Of a DNA stretch of 64,000 bases, positions 1 through 9,449 are shown piece after piece (within the stretch, counting starts at the first letter, position 1; each line of letters opens with the position of its first letter). The translations under genes were made by a program, and so were the position numbers. This DNA comes from Limimaricola soesokkakensis. GTDB taxonomy: Bacteria; Pseudomonadota; Alphaproteobacteria; Rhodobacterales; Rhodobacteraceae. Below the pieces are notes generated by a model. The model ran no database searches. It saw only the letters and a program-made list of their open reading frames with translations, and had not been told where the DNA came from. The stretch lies in the NCBI RefSeq assembly GCF_900172345.1, contig NZ_FWFY01000003.1:62001-126000 (forward strand), in the 5' to 3' direction.

Positions 1-1836
1 CTCCTCGGCGAAGCTCACCAGCGGCGGACCCGCGTAATCCTCGGCCCACCATTCGCCCGCGACGATCTCTTCGCCATCCGGCGGCGTGGCGGAATAGGTC
101 AGGCCGCGATCGCCATGCAGCACCCAGTGATCGGCGACCTCGCGCGCAGCTCGGCCGTTGATCTCGCTGACGATGCCGCGCAGCATCGGCGCGCTGTCGA
201 CCCGGCTAACCTGCGGATCGTCGTCGAGCCGGGCGCGGAAGCCCTCGATCTGGTCGGGCTGGATGTCGACGAAGAAATAGGCGGGCGCGACCTCCGGCAG
301 GTCGTTCTGGATCGCCCGGCGCAGATTGCCGTCGATCTGGCCCACGGCGGCCAGCACCGACAGGCCGAGCCCCAGAGACAGCACGACCGAGCCGGTCTCG
401 CCCCCGCGCTTGCCGATCGCGCCGAGCGCCAGCCGCAGGCCGGGGCGTCCGCGCAGGCCGCGGCCGAAGCGGCGCGCCAAGGCCTGCACGCCGAGCGCTG
501 CGAGGGTCAGCAGCAGCAGCGCCCCCCCTATGCCACCCGCGGTCGAGAGGGTGAGCCTCCACGTGCCCGAAAACAGCACCGCGGCGCCGAGAAGCACCGC
601 CAGCAGCGCGAGGATCGCGCCCATGTAGCGCCGCCGAGGCAGGGCGCGGCCCGCCCCCATCGCGTCGCGAAACAGCGTCGCGGCGCGCACGTTCTCGGTC
701 CGCGCCAGCGGCCAGAGCGTGAAGATCATGGCGACCAGCGCGCCGTAGAGCGCCGCCTCGATCAGGGGGCGCGGATAGATCGCGAACTCCGCCGGGATCG
801 GCAGCCGCGCGGTGATCAAGGGCGCCAGAACGAGCGGCACCGCGATGCCCAGCGCCAGACCGATGGCGAGACCCAGCAGGGTCAGCGCGCCGATCTGCAG
901 GAAATAGGTGAGGAAAATGGTGGCGCGGGTCGCGCCCAGTGTCCTGAGCGTGGCGATGGTTGCGGTCTTGCCCGCGAGATAGGCGCGCACCGCGGCCGAG
1001 ATGCCGACGCCGCCCACAGCGAGGCCCGACAGGCCGATCAGCACGAGGAAAGAGCCGAGCCGGTCGATGAAACGCTCGGTGCCGCCGGCGCCGCGCCGCA
1101 CATCGCGCCAGCGCAGCCCGCTGCCCTCGAACCGGCTCTCAGCCTCGTCCTCAAGCGCCTGCAGATCGGCCTCGGGCGGCAGGTCGAGCCGGTAGGCGGT
1201 CGAGAACAGCGTGCCCTCGGCCAGAAGCCCCGACCCCGACAGGTCCTCGGCCAGAACCAGGCTGCGCGGCCCCAGGCCGAAGCCGCCCGCCGCGCTGTCA
1301 GGATAGCGCGTCAGGACCGCCATCAGCACGAAGTCCTGCGTGCCGAGCCGCAGCCGGTCGCCGGGCGACAGCGCCAGCCGGTCGGCCAGCGCCCGCTCCA
1401 CCACGATGCCGGGCAGGCCGTCCGTGCCCGCGAAGGCCGCCTCGATCGGCATTTCCGGTTCGAGCCGGACCTCGCCCACCAGCGGATAGGCCCCGTCGAC
1501 GGCGCGGATCTGGGTCAGGGCGCGTTCGGTGTCGCCATCGCGTTCGACCACCGCCATGGAGCGGAAATCCACGGTTTCCGAGACGGTTGTCGCGACGCCC
1601 TGCATCCATTCCAGCTCGGTCGGGTCGGCATAGCGATAGGTCAGCTCGATCTCGGCATCGCCACCGAGGATCGCGGCGCTCTCGCGCTCCAACCCGGCCT
1701 GGATCGCCGAGCGCACCATGCCGACCGCGGCGATGGCGGCGACGCCGAGCGCCAGACAGGCGAGAAAAATGCGAAAGCCGCGCAGCCCGCCGCGCAGCTC
1801 GCGCCGCGCGAGGCGTGCGGCGAGACCGGCGCTCAC
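1..1836 (-). CDS. ABC transporter permease, FtsX/YbbP-like (C-terminus cut by window edge)
   Basis: The frame opens with GTG at 1836 and runs off the left edge; 612 codons are visible, about three quarters of the usual 830-850 residues. It starts with basic residues and a membrane segment (near residues 20-40), then a large periplasmic domain, then a block of hydrophobic segments with an FtsX-like permease domain and a second periplasmic domain. The family pairs with a LolD/YbbA-type ATPase and is thought to act in export or lipid/lipoprotein handling rather than nutrient import. The GTG overlaps the TGA of the upstream ATPase gene by 4 nt, so the two are probably translationally coupled. The substrate cannot be read from the sequence. 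Confidence 0.9.
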   Translation of the reverse strand, partial: MSAGLAARLARRELRGGLRGFRIFLACLALGVAAIAAVGMVRSAIQAGLERESAAILGGDAEIELTYRYADPTELEWMQGVATTVSETVDFRSMAVVERDGDTERALTQIRAVDGAYPLVGEVRLEPEMPIEAAFAGTDGLPGIVVERALADRLALSPGDRLRLGTQDFVLMAVLTRYPDSAAGGFGLGPRSLVLAEDLSGSGLLAEGTLFSTAYRLDLPPEADLQALEDEAESRFEGSGLRWRDVRRGAGGTERFIDRLGSFLVLIGLSGLAVGGVGISAAVRAYLAGKTATIATLRTLGATRATIFLTYFLQIGALTLLGLAIGLALGIAVPLVLAPLITARLPIPAEFAIYPRPLIEAALYGALVAMIFTLWPLARTENVRAATLFRDAMGAGRALPRRRYMGAILALLAVLLGAAVLFSGTWRLTLSTAGGIGGALLLLTLAALGVQALARRFGRGLRGRPGLRLALGAIGKRGGETGSVVLSLGLGLSVLAAVGQIDGNLRRAIQNDLPEVAPAYFFVDIQPDQIEGFRARLDDDPQVSRVDSAPMLRGIVSEINGRAAREVADHWVLHGDRGLTYSATPPDGEEIVAGEWWAEDYAGPPLVSFAEE

Positions 1837-2504
1837 GCCGCCACCCGCCCGTCGGTGAGGCGCACCACCCGGTCACAGCGCTCGGCCAGCTCGGGCGCGT
1901 GGGTCACCATCACCAGCGTCGCGCCGTGCCGGTCGCGCAGGTCGAACAGCAGGTCCATGATCTGCGCGCCGTTGGCGGCGTCGAGATTTCCGGTGGGCTC
2001 GTCGGCGAGCAGGATCTTGGGATGTGGCGCGGTGGCGCGCGCCAGCGCCACGCGCTGCTGCTCGCCGCCCGAAAGCTGGCCGGGGTAATGTCCGGCGCGG
2101 TGGCCGAGGCCGACGGCCTCCAGCTGCGCCTCGGCGCGGTCATGCGCGTCGCGCAGGCCGGCGAGTTCGAGCGGGATCGCGACGTTTTCCAGCGCCGTCA
2201 TCGTCGGGATCAGGTGGAAGGATTGGAACACCACCCCCATATTGTCCCGGCGGAACCGGGCCAGAGCGTCCTCGTCCAGCGCGGTGAGATCGTGGCCCAG
2301 CGCCGCGACGGAGCCGCCGGTGGCGCGCTCCAGACCGCCCATGAGCATGAGGAGAGACGACTTGCCTGAGCCACTCGGACCCACCAGCCCCAGGGTTTCG
2401 CCCGGCGTCACCTCGAGCGTGATCCCGTGCAGGATTTCCACCGGCCCCGCATTGCCCGAAAGCGTCAGCTCGGCATCCTTCAGGGAGAGAACGGGTTCGG
2501 TCAT
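1833..2504 (-). CDS. ABC transporter ATP-binding protein, YbbA/LolD-like
   Basis: This 223-residue protein has a Walker A (GPSGSGKSS), a Q-loop (VVFQSFHLIP), a signature LSGGEQQRVALARA and a Walker B (ILLADEPTGNLD). That is the hallmark of the MacB/LolD/YbbA ATPase group. The frame stays open about 110 codons upstream, but the start at 2504 is chosen because the protein then begins MTEPVLSLKDAEL, as the family does, and because the extension would run through the divergent esterase gene. It powers the permease encoded next to it. The ATPase-permease pair divergent from a TesA-like esterase matches the ybbA-ybbP/tesA arrangement of enterobacteria. Confidence 0.95.
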   Translation of the reverse strand: MTEPVLSLKDAELTLSGNAGPVEILHGITLEVTPGETLGLVGPSGSGKSSLLMLMGGLERATGGSVAALGHDLTALDEDALARFRRDNMGVVFQSFHLIPTMTALENVAIPLELAGLRDAHDRAEAQLEAVGLGHRAGHYPGQLSGGEQQRVALARATAPHPKILLADEPTGNLDAANGAQIMDLLFDLRDRHGATLVMVTHAPELAERCDRVVRLTDGRVAA

Positions 2505-2556
2505 TCGCAGGGCCTTTCTTCGCGCACGCCCCGAGCGATATGGCGTGGTGGCGGGG

Positions 2557-3219
2557 ATGCGCAAGCTGTTGCTCCCGCTGCTGATCGCCGCAGCCCCGCT
2601 CACGGCGCAGGCCGAGGAACTGGTGATCGCGGCGCTGGGCGACAGCCTGACCGCCGGATACGGGCTGCCGCAGGGTGACGGGCTGGTGCCGCAGCTGCAG
2701 GAATGGCTCGACGCCGAGGGCGCCGAGGTGCGGCTGATCAATGCCGGTGTCTCGGGCGACACCTCGGCGGGCGGGCTGGCGCGGACCGACTGGACGCTCA
2801 CGCCCGAGGTCGACGCGATGATCGTGGCGCTGGGCGGCAACGACTATCTGCGCGGCCTCGACCCCGACGAGATGCGCGCCAACATCGACGGCATCCTCGA
2901 CAAGGCCGAGGCGGCCGAGGTCGAGACGCTGCTGGTGGGGATAAAGGCAGGGCCGAACTACGGCGCCGACTATGCGCAGGCCTTCGACGCGGCCTATGCC
3001 GATCTCGCGCGGGAGCACGAGGTGCCGCTGTATCCGGACTTCTTCGCGCCACTGCAGGAGGGGCGCGGTGTCGACGAGGCCCGGCGCGCCTATCTGCAGC
3101 CCGACGGCCTTCACCCCAACGCCGAGGGCGTGGCGCTGATCGTCGAGGCGCTGGGCCCGGAGGTACTGGCGCTGGCCGAGCGGGCGCGCACGGGTGAATC
3201 GCGGGCCGAGCTGCGCTAG
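2557..3219 (+). CDS. tesA: arylesterase / acyl-CoA thioesterase I-like SGNH hydrolase (TesA-like)
   Basis: This 220-residue SGNH hydrolase has a cleavable signal peptide (MRKLLLPLLIAAAPLTAQA), so it should act in the periplasm. Block I is GDSLTAGYGL with the nucleophile Ser, block III is GGNDYLRG, and the C-terminal catalytic pair is DGLHPN. The family hydrolyses acyl-CoA, lysophospholipid and aryl esters; the physiological substrate is unclear. The ATG at 2557 lies directly before the signal peptide; the frame is open upstream but only as antisense of the divergent ATPase gene. The gap to that gene is 52 bp and must hold both promoters. Confidence 0.9.
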   Translation: MRKLLLPLLIAAAPLTAQAEELVIAALGDSLTAGYGLPQGDGLVPQLQEWLDAEGAEVRLINAGVSGDTSAGGLARTDWTLTPEVDAMIVALGGNDYLRGLDPDEMRANIDGILDKAEAAEVETLLVGIKAGPNYGADYAQAFDAAYADLAREHEVPLYPDFFAPLQEGRGVDEARRAYLQPDGLHPNAEGVALIVEALGPEVLALAERARTGESRAELR

Positions 3220-3251
3220 ACTTCCCCCATGGCAACAGGGAGGTTCACGCC

Positions 3252-3455
3252 ATGTCCGTCGCCAAGGTCACTGAAATCATCGCCGCTTCGCCAGACAGCT
3301 TCGACGACGCGGTGAAGAAGGGGATCGAGCGCGCTTCGGAGACGCTTTCGGGCATCACGAGCGCTTGGGTCTCGGAGCAGAAGGTCGCGGTGGAGGGCGG
3401 CCGCATCACCGAGTATCGTGTCGCGATGCGGGTCACCTTCATTCTCGAGGATTGA
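3252..3455 (+). CDS. dodecin (flavin-binding protein)
   Basis: A 67-residue protein matching dodecin along its whole length: MSVAKVTEI start, an amphipathic helix (DSFDDAVKKGIERA), the WVSEQKV strand with the Trp and Gln that sandwich the flavin, and the ITEYRVAMRVTF end. Dodecins form hollow dodecamers that store or buffer riboflavin/FMN in the cytoplasm. A GGGAGG ribosome binding site lies about 8 nt before the ATG. It follows the esterase gene by 32 bp on the same strand. Confidence 0.95.
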   Translation: MSVAKVTEIIAASPDSFDDAVKKGIERASETLSGITSAWVSEQKVAVEGGRITEYRVAMRVTFILED

Positions 3456-3505
3456 AGGTTGCCGGGCAGCCGAAAGCCGGCCCCGGAAAGCTGACACCAT
3501 ACGAA

Positions 3506-3533
3506 AACGGGCGCGGCCCGCGCCGCGCCCGTT
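3506..3533 (-). terminator. Rho-independent terminator of the cold-shock gene
   Basis: A perfect 11-bp GC-rich stem (3506-3516 with 3523-3533) with a 6-nt loop. Read on the minus strand it ends in a TTTT tract, and it lies 40 bp past the cold-shock stop codon. On the plus strand there is only a short TT, so it mainly serves the minus-strand gene. Confidence 0.75.
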
Positions 3534-3572
3534 CGAAATTCCTGGCGAAGGGACCGGAACGGCCCCTGCGTC

Positions 3573-3779
3573 TTACATCGGCTTGAGGTTCACCGCCGAT
3601 TCGCGGCCGTCGCGGCCGGCTTCGATGTCGAAGCTGATCTTCTGGTTGTCGGCGAGGCCGGTCAGGCCCGAACGCTCAACGGCGGAAATGTGGACAAAGA
3701 CGTCCTTCTTGCCGCCATCGGGCGCGATGAAGCCATAGCCTTTGGTGGTGTTGAACCATTTCACGGTGCCGGTAGCCAT
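3573..3779 (-). CDS. cold-shock protein (CspA family)
   Basis: A 68-residue single cold-shock domain with RNP1 (KGYGFIAP) and RNP2 (VFVHISAV), ending ESAVNLKPM. These are small OB-fold RNA chaperones that melt mRNA structure. The start has an AAGGAAGA ribosome binding site 7 nt upstream on the minus strand. The 235 bp between it and the next, divergent gene would hold a long leader, as is typical of cold-shock genes, but I cannot name a specific leader element there. Confidence 0.95.
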   Translation of the reverse strand: MATGTVKWFNTTKGYGFIAPDGGKKDVFVHISAVERSGLTGLADNQKISFDIEAGRDGRESAVNLKPM

Positions 3780-4014
3780 CGTGCTGTCTTCCTTAACAAG
3801 TACCCGCTCGCGGAATTGCAGCGGTCTTCGGCTCTGTCAGTGCTGATCGAGGGACTGAGGCCGTAAAGGAGACAGTGGTCGATAGAGGTAACGTCGCCTT
3901 GTCCAGTTAACCCGAATCGGCCAGAAAATCAATTCGCATTCGGAGGCGTCGCAGCCGGGTCGGTGGCGCGTCGCGCGCCCCGCGGCAGCGCGGTCCGGCA
4001 GTCCCGGGGGAGCG

Positions 4015-4833
4015 ATGAAAAGCGAGATCTGCATCTGGCGGACCGATGGCACGGTCACGCGGCGCCTCTCCTGCGCGGGCCGGATCGAGGCCCCGAACTG
4101 GTGCGCCGACGGCGCGATCCTCGTGAACGCAGGGGGTCGCCTCTGGAGGCTCGCGCTGGGAGCGGAGCGGCTGGAGCCGGTCGAGACGGGCTTCGCCACG
4201 CGGCTCAACAACGATCACGCGCCGGCGCCCGACGGCTCGGTCATCGCGATCTCGGACAAGGTCGAGACCGGCGCCTCCTGCATCTATCTCGTGCCGATGG
4301 CAGGCGGTGCGCCGCGCCGTCTCACGCGGCAGGTGCCCTCATGGATGCATGGCTGGAGCCCCGACGGGCGACAGGTGGTCCATGCCGGTGCGCGCGATGG
4401 CGGTCCGGTGGGGATCTACCTTACCGATGTGGAGACCGGGACGGAGCGCCGCGTGACCGCCGGTTTCGACCATGCCGATGGGCCGGATTTCTCGGCCGAC
4501 GGGCAATGGATCTGGTTCAACGGCGAGCGCGACGGCACGGTCGATATCTGGCGCATCCGTCCCGACGGCACTGGGGCCGAGCGGATGAGCGGCGGGCCAG
4601 GCGTCGATTGGTTCCCTCACCCCTCGCCGGATGGCCGCCACGTGGTACATCTGCGCTACCCGCCGGGCACCAAGGGCCATCCTGCCGATCTCGACGTGGC
4701 GTTGTGGCTGATGCCGCAATCGGGCGGGGCAGGGCGCGAAATCGTGCAGATGCGCGGCGGCCAGGGCAGTATCAACGTGCCCTCATGGGCGCCCGATTCC
4801 TCCGCCTTCGCCTTCGTGAGGTATCCGGCATGA
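4015..4833 (+). CDS. TolB-like beta-propeller protein (PD40 repeats)
   Basis: A 272-residue protein built of repeated WD40-like/PD40 units: [26 protein letters not shown] and APDSSAFAF recur about every 45 residues, each followed by an aromatic strand. It resembles the C-terminal propeller of TolB but lacks the N-terminal TolB domain and has no signal peptide, so it may be cytoplasmic. Proteins of this kind are often annotated as biopolymer transport TolR/TolB-like. The stop overlaps the nadD start (ATGA), so the two are co-translated. Function unknown. Confidence 0.75.
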   Translation: MKSEICIWRTDGTVTRRLSCAGRIEAPNWCADGAILVNAGGRLWRLALGAERLEPVETGFATRLNNDHAPAPDGSVIAISDKVETGASCIYLVPMAGGAPRRLTRQVPSWMHGWSPDGRQVVHAGARDGGPVGIYLTDVETGTERRVTAGFDHADGPDFSADGQWIWFNGERDGTVDIWRIRPDGTGAERMSGGPGVDWFPHPSPDGRHVVHLRYPPGTKGHPADLDVALWLMPQSGGAGREIVQMRGGQGSINVPSWAPDSSAFAFVRYPA

Positions 4834-5438
4834 GCACAGGCTGGCCGCAGGCACGGGCGGGGCAGGCAATCGGGCTTCTGGGCGGGTCGTTCGATCCGGC
4901 GCATGAGGGGCACATGGCGATCACGCTCGAGGCGATCCGGCGGTTCCGGCTGGACCGCGTCTGGTGGCTGGTCAGCCCGGGCAACCCGCTCAAGCCGCGC
5001 GGCCCGGCACCGATGGCACAGCGGATCGCGCAGGCCGAGCAGGTGGCACAGCACCCGAAAGTCCGTGTCACCGACATCGAGGCGCGGCTCGGCACCCGCT
5101 ACACCGCGCAGACCATCGCGCGGCTGAGGGCGCGCTACCCGGGTGTCGATTTCGTCTGGCTGATGGGGGCCGACAATCTCGTGCAGCTGCATCGCTGGCA
5201 GGATTGGCGGCGCATCGTCGAGACGGTGCCGATGGGCGTCTTCGCGCGGCCAGGCGACCGGCTGGCGGCGCGGCTGTCGCAGGCGGCGCGGGTCTATCGC
5301 GGGGCACGGCTGCCGATGCACGCGGCCGAAGGGCTGGCGCGCGCCCCGGCCCCGGCCTGGTGCTTCGTCAACCTGCCGATGTCGGCCGCTTCCTCGACCG
5401 CGATCCGCGCCGATGGCGACTGGCCGGGCGGCGGCTGA
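4830..5438 (+). CDS. nadD: nicotinate-nucleotide adenylyltransferase
   Basis: A 202-residue nucleotidyltransferase that adenylates nicotinate mononucleotide in NAD synthesis. It shows the [14 protein letters not shown]-binding motif near the N-terminus and the C-terminal SSTAIRADG motif (ISSTxIR type). [16 protein letters not shown] is the NadD-specific block. The ATG at 4830 overlaps the preceding stop by 4 nt. The next gene, a penicillin-binding protein, begins 65 bp downstream. Confidence 0.93.
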   Translation: MSTGWPQARAGQAIGLLGGSFDPAHEGHMAITLEAIRRFRLDRVWWLVSPGNPLKPRGPAPMAQRIAQAEQVAQHPKVRVTDIEARLGTRYTAQTIARLRARYPGVDFVWLMGADNLVQLHRWQDWRRIVETVPMGVFARPGDRLAARLSQAARVYRGARLPMHAAEGLARAPAPAWCFVNLPMSAASSTAIRADGDWPGGG

Positions 5439-5503
5439 AAACTTGCGAAACCGTGAGGCGCGGGGCGTTGTCTCGACCCGCCCGCGCGCTCTATCTAACG
5501 GGT

Positions 5504-7036
5504 ATGAAAGCACGACTGACCCGACGCGGGCTGCTCATCGGCGGCCTTTCCATGGCCGCCTCCGCCACGATGGCGCAGCCATTGACCTCTTTGCGCCCGC
5601 AGGCCCGGCCCGATGGCGCCGTGGCGCTCGATGCGCAGCCCTCCGGGCTGCGTCCGAAGCTGCGTGATTCCACCGCCCGCTTCGTCGAGGAGGCGCGACT
5701 TGGCGGCCGCACCGGCTTTGTCGCGCTCGACGCCCGCACGGGCGAGATCCTCGACCAGCATGACGCCTATACGCGGCTGCCGCCGGCTTCGGTGGCCAAG
5801 GCGATCACCGCGCTCTACGCGCTTGAGGCGCTCGGCGGCGATTTCCGCTTCGAGACCACGCTCGTGGCCACCGGGCCGATCGAGAACGGCATCGTGCAGG
5901 GCGACCTCGTGCTCGCCGGGACCGGCGATCCGACGCTGGATACGGACGCGTTGGCCGAGATGGCGCTCAAACTCAAGGCGATGGGCGTCCGCGGCGTCGC
6001 CGGCGGGTTAGCGGTCTGGGGCGGCGCGGTGCCGCAGCAGAGCCAGATCGACCCGGTGCAGCTGCCGCATCTGGGGTACAACCCGGCGGTCTCGGGGCTC
6101 AACCTCAACTACAACCGCATCTATTTCTCGTGGGCGCGATCGGGCGGCGACTACGAGCTGTCGCTCGATGCACGTGGCACCAACACCCGCCCAGAGGTCT
6201 CTCTGGCGACGATGGAGGCGGTGGATCGCGGCACGCCGGTCTACACCTACGCGCAGGAGGACGGCGTCGACGTCTGGACCGTAGGCCGCCGCTATCTCGG
6301 CGACAGCGGCTCGCGCTGGCTGCCGGTGCGCCGCCCGGCGCTCTATGCAGGGCAGGTCTTCGCTGCGCTGGCCGAGGAGCAGGGGATCGAGCTCGGAACC
6401 GTCTCCGAGGCGGCCTCGGCGCCGCGCGGCACGGTTCTGGTGCGGCACCAAAGCGCCGATCTGACCAAGCTGATCCGCGACATGCTGCTCTATTCGACCA
6501 ACCTTATCGCCGAGCAGATCGGCCTCGCGGCCTCGGTCGCGCGCGGCACCGGCGTGACCGATCTGCCCGGATCGGGACGGGCCATGTCGGACTGGGTCGA
6601 GGCGCGCTTTGGTGCGGCGCCGGACCTCGTCGATCATTCGGGGCTGGGCGGCGCCAGCCGGATCAGCGCCATGCAGATGGCCAAGATCCTCGCCACGCCG
6701 CAGGCGCGCGAGGAGTTGCGGCCGCTGCTGAAGTCGATCCGCCTCTTTGGCCCGCGCGGCGAGGCGCTGCCGCGGCCGCCGGGCGTGGTGGTGGCCAAGA
6801 CCGGCACGCTGAACTTCGTCAGCGCGCTGGCGGGCTACGAGCGGACGCTGGGCGGGCGCGACATCGCCTTCGCGATCTTCTCGGGCGATGTCGCGCGCCG
6901 GATCGACGCGCAAGACGAGGAGGAGGAACGCCCCGAGGGCGCGCGGACCTATAACAGCCGCGCCAAGTGGCTGCAGCAACGGCTGCTGCAGCGCTGGGGT
7001 ATCGCCTATTCGGCCAAGGCGGAAACCACCAATTAG
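5504..7036 (+). CDS. dacB: D-alanyl-D-alanine carboxypeptidase/endopeptidase, PBP4 (DacB) family
   Basis: A 510-residue S13-family penicillin-binding protein. The three catalytic motifs are visible: SVAK with Ser96 and Lys99, YSTN with S331-x-N333, and KTG at 432-434. An N-terminal RRGLLIGG stretch followed by a hydrophobic segment ending ATMAQ is a signal peptide, possibly Tat-type. Family members trim peptidoglycan stem peptides in the periplasm. The start at 5504 is the ATG right before the signal peptide. The C-terminus ends in a short polar tail after an acidic DEEEERPEG stretch. Confidence 0.93.
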   Translation: MKARLTRRGLLIGGLSMAASATMAQPLTSLRPQARPDGAVALDAQPSGLRPKLRDSTARFVEEARLGGRTGFVALDARTGEILDQHDAYTRLPPASVAKAITALYALEALGGDFRFETTLVATGPIENGIVQGDLVLAGTGDPTLDTDALAEMALKLKAMGVRGVAGGLAVWGGAVPQQSQIDPVQLPHLGYNPAVSGLNLNYNRIYFSWARSGGDYELSLDARGTNTRPEVSLATMEAVDRGTPVYTYAQEDGVDVWTVGRRYLGDSGSRWLPVRRPALYAGQVFAALAEEQGIELGTVSEAASAPRGTVLVRHQSADLTKLIRDMLLYSTNLIAEQIGLAASVARGTGVTDLPGSGRAMSDWVEARFGAAPDLVDHSGLGGASRISAMQMAKILATPQAREELRPLLKSIRLFGPRGEALPRPPGVVVAKTGTLNFVSALAGYERTLGGRDIAFAIFSGDVARRIDAQDEEEERPEGARTYNSRAKWLQQRLLQRWGIAYSAKAETTN

Positions 7037-7067
7037 GGCCAGCGGAGCCCGCGCCGGGGCCCGCCCG

Positions 7068-7247
7068 TCAGATCCGGGCGCCGCGGCCGCGCGGCCCCAT
7101 GAAGAACCACACGATCAGGCCCAGCACCGGCAGGATCAGGATGGCGAGCGTCCAGAGCACCTTCTTGCCGGTCGAGGCGGAGGAGGTGATGACGTTCCAG
7201 ATGGCGTAGAGGTCGAGCAGGAAGACGATCAGTCCGAAGATGCGCAT
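7068..7247 (-). CDS. small membrane protein, PLDc_N domain
   Basis: A 59-residue protein with two hydrophobic segments: residues 3-19 (IFGLIVFLLDLYAIWNV) and 31-49, ending VWFFMGPRGRGARI. The sequence STGKKVLWTLAILILPVLG matches the PLDc_N (phospholipase D nuclease N-terminal) family of short two-helix membrane proteins. Function unknown. It lies convergent to the DacB gene and 58 bp downstream of the TerB-like gene on the same strand. Confidence 0.8.
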   Translation of the reverse strand: MRIFGLIVFLLDLYAIWNVITSSASTGKKVLWTLAILILPVLGLIVWFFMGPRGRGARI

Positions 7248-7305
7248 GGCACGGCCCTTTCATGGCTATGCCCGCTGAACGCGCATCCCGCCCGGCGGGG
7301 TCCGC

Positions 7306-7722
7306 TCAGACGGTGAGATGCCGCGCCCGCGCGCCGCGCTCGATCGCCGCGGCGTGCAGCCGGTCGATCGACAGCTCGTAGCGGATCTCCTCGAGCATCC
7401 GCCCTTCGCCCTCGGTAACGTTGCCGTCGGCGGCGGCGACGTCGCAAGCCAGCGCATAGGCGGTCTCGTAGAGCCGCTCGGGCAGCGCCTCGCGGATCAG
7501 CCCAAACAGCGCGTCGAGCCCGTCCTCCTGTTCCAGCAGGTCGAACACCGTGCTGGAGATGGCCGAGAGATCGTCGCCGTAATCGGCGAAGACCGGCAGG
7601 TGGTTGACCATGTTGGAGATTTTCACGAGCTCCGAGGTGCGAATGTTCTCGTCCGAGGCCGAGACGGCGATCATCAGCGCCACCAGCGCATCCTGCGCGG
7701 TCAGGGAAGGGGTGTCGCTCAT
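7306..7722 (-). CDS. TerB-like (tellurite resistance TerB family) protein
   Basis: A 138-residue all-helical protein. The pattern MIAVSASDENIRTSELVKI and later CDVAAADGNVTEGE gives two helical repeats with an acidic metal-binding-like Asp/Glu turn, as in TerB domains. The start at 7722 is preferred over an upstream ATG (7740) because AAGGAG lies 8 nt before it. TerB domains occur in stress proteins and bind divalent metal, but no ter operon is nearby, so a tellurite role is not implied. Confidence 0.8.
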   Translation of the reverse strand: MSDTPSLTAQDALVALMIAVSASDENIRTSELVKISNMVNHLPVFADYGDDLSAISSTVFDLLEQEDGLDALFGLIREALPERLYETAYALACDVAAADGNVTEGEGRMLEEIRYELSIDRLHAAAIERGARARHLTV

Positions 7723-7755
7723 GGGTCCTGCTCCTTGCATTCACGGGCCAATTTA

Positions 7756-7784
7756 TTGACGCCGTGACCCCCCCGCAATAGGAG
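7756..7784 (+). promoter_or_regulatory. candidate sigma-70 promoter of lysS
   Basis: TTGACG at 7756-7761, a 17-nt spacer, and TAGGAG at 7779-7784, about 30 nt before the lysS start. The -35 is good and the -10 weak. Confidence 0.4.
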
Positions 7785-7813
7785 AGCCGAGATCATTCCC
7801 AAGAGGTGACACG

Positions 7814-9394
7814 ATGTCCGAGATGCGCGACGCGGCGATGCAGAGCAAGGCCTGGCCCTTCGAGGAGGCGCGCGCACTCTTGAAACGGCTGGGCGGCAAG
7901 GACCCCGAGAAGGGCTACGTGCTGTTCGAGACCGGCTATGGCCCGTCGGGCCTGCCGCATATCGGCACCTTCGGCGAGGTGCTGCGTACCACGATGATCC
8001 GCCGCGCCTTCGAGGCGATCTCGGACATCCCGACGCGGCTGGTCTGCTTCTCGGACGATCTCGACGGCATGCGCAAGGTACCCGAGAATGTGCCCCAGCA
8101 GGAGATGATGCACGAGAACCTGCAGCGGCCGCTGACGAGTGTGCCCGATCCTTTCGGCACGCATGACAGCTTCGGCGGGCACAACAACGCCATGCTGCGC
8201 CGCTTCCTCGACACCTTCGGCTTCGAGTACGAGTTCATCTCGGCGACCGAGTTCTATCGCACGGGCAAGTTCGACGACACGCTCAAGCTCGCCACCGAGC
8301 GCTATGACGACATCATGGCGATCATGCTGAAGAGCTTGCGCGACGAGCGGCGCGAGACCTATTCGTGCTTCCTGCCGATCCACCCGGAGACGGGCCGCGT
8401 GCTCTACGTGCCGATGAAGCACGTCGATGCCAAGGAGCACACCGTCACCTTCGACGACGAGGACGGACGCGAATGGACGCTGCCCGTCACCGGCGGCAAC
8501 GTGAAGCTGCAGTGGAAGCCCGATTTCGGCGCGCGCTGGGCCGCGCTCGGCGTCGATTTCGAGATGTATGGCAAGGACCACTCGACCAACACCCCGATTT
8601 ATGACGGCATCTGCAAGGTGCTGGGCGGCCGCGCGCCGCACCACTTCACCTACGAGCTGTTCCTTGACGATCAGGGCCAGAAGATCTCCAAGTCCAAGGG
8701 CAACGGCCTGACCATGGACGAATGGCTGAGCTACGCCTCGACGGATTCCCTGAGCTACTTCATGTATCTCAAGCCCAAGACCGCGAAGCGGATGCATTTC
8801 GACGTCATCCCCAAGATGGTGGACGAATATCACCAGCAGCTGCGCGCCTATCCGGGGCAGGACCTCAAGGCACAGCTCGCCAACCCGGTCCACCACATCC
8901 ATCAGGGCGAGGTGCCCGCCTCGGACATGGTGGTGCCGTTCCAGATGCTCTTGAACCTCGTCTCGGTGTCGGGCGCCGAGGACAAGGACACGCTGTGGGG
9001 CTTCATCCGTCGCTACGCGCCCGAAGCCAGTCCCGAAACGCATCCCGGCCTCGATAACGCGGCGGGCTTCGCGATCCGCTATTACGAGGATCGCGTGAAG
9101 CCGACCAAGACCTACCGCGCGCCCACCGACGAGGAGCGTGCCGCGCTCGAGGACCTGCGCGCGCGGCTTGCCGCGTGGGACGGTGGGGCGGATGCCGACG
9201 GGCTGCAATCCGAGGTCTTCGCGGTAGGCCGCGAGCGGGCGTTCGAGCCGATGCGCGCCTGGTTCAAGGCGCTCTACGAAGTGCTGCTCGGTGCCTCCGA
9301 GGGGCCGCGCTTCGGTGGCTTCATCGCGCTTTACGGCGTCGAGAACACGATTGCGCTGATCGACCGGGCGCTGGCGGGCGAGCTCTCCGCCTGA
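7814..9394 (+). CDS. lysS: lysyl-tRNA synthetase, class I
   Basis: A 526-residue class I synthetase that charges tRNA-Lys. It has the HIGT form of the HIGH motif at residues 49-52 and the KISKSKG form of KMSKS from residue 290. The N-terminal [15 protein letters not shown] stretch is typical of the archaeal-type LysRS (LysK) used by many alphaproteobacteria instead of the class II enzyme. An AAGAGGTG ribosome binding site precedes the ATG. It is transcribed divergently from the TerB-like gene and converges on the CHAD gene. Confidence 0.97.
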   Translation: MSEMRDAAMQSKAWPFEEARALLKRLGGKDPEKGYVLFETGYGPSGLPHIGTFGEVLRTTMIRRAFEAISDIPTRLVCFSDDLDGMRKVPENVPQQEMMHENLQRPLTSVPDPFGTHDSFGGHNNAMLRRFLDTFGFEYEFISATEFYRTGKFDDTLKLATERYDDIMAIMLKSLRDERRETYSCFLPIHPETGRVLYVPMKHVDAKEHTVTFDDEDGREWTLPVTGGNVKLQWKPDFGARWAALGVDFEMYGKDHSTNTPIYDGICKVLGGRAPHHFTYELFLDDQGQKISKSKGNGLTMDEWLSYASTDSLSYFMYLKPKTAKRMHFDVIPKMVDEYHQQLRAYPGQDLKAQLANPVHHIHQGEVPASDMVVPFQMLLNLVSVSGAEDKDTLWGFIRRYAPEASPETHPGLDNAAGFAIRYYEDRVKPTKTYRAPTDEERAALEDLRARLAAWDGGADADGLQSEVFAVGRERAFEPMRAWFKALYEVLLGASEGPRFGGFIALYGVENTIALIDRALAGELSA

Positions 9395-9403
9395 GGTCGC
9401 ATG

Positions 9404-9438
9404 GCCCTGCGTGTGGGCCCTGAGGGGCCGCGCGCAGG
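9404..9438. terminator. structured hairpin between convergent lysS and CHAD gene
   Basis: Outer 8-bp stem (9404-9411 with 9431-9438) enclosing an inner 5-bp stem (9416-9420 with 9425-9429). It sits between two convergent stop codons. There is no clear T tract, so termination is inferred from position. Confidence 0.45.
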
Positions 9439-9449
9439 GCATTCTGGCG

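Noticed and set aside
115-2088. Long open frame on the plus strand (over 650 codons)
   Set aside because: It is antisense to the ABC permease and ATPase. The translation is Arg/Gln/Ala-rich low-complexity, typical of antisense frames in GC-rich DNA.
7306-7722. Tellurite resistance system
   Set aside because: Only a TerB-like domain is present; no terC, terD or other ter genes occur.
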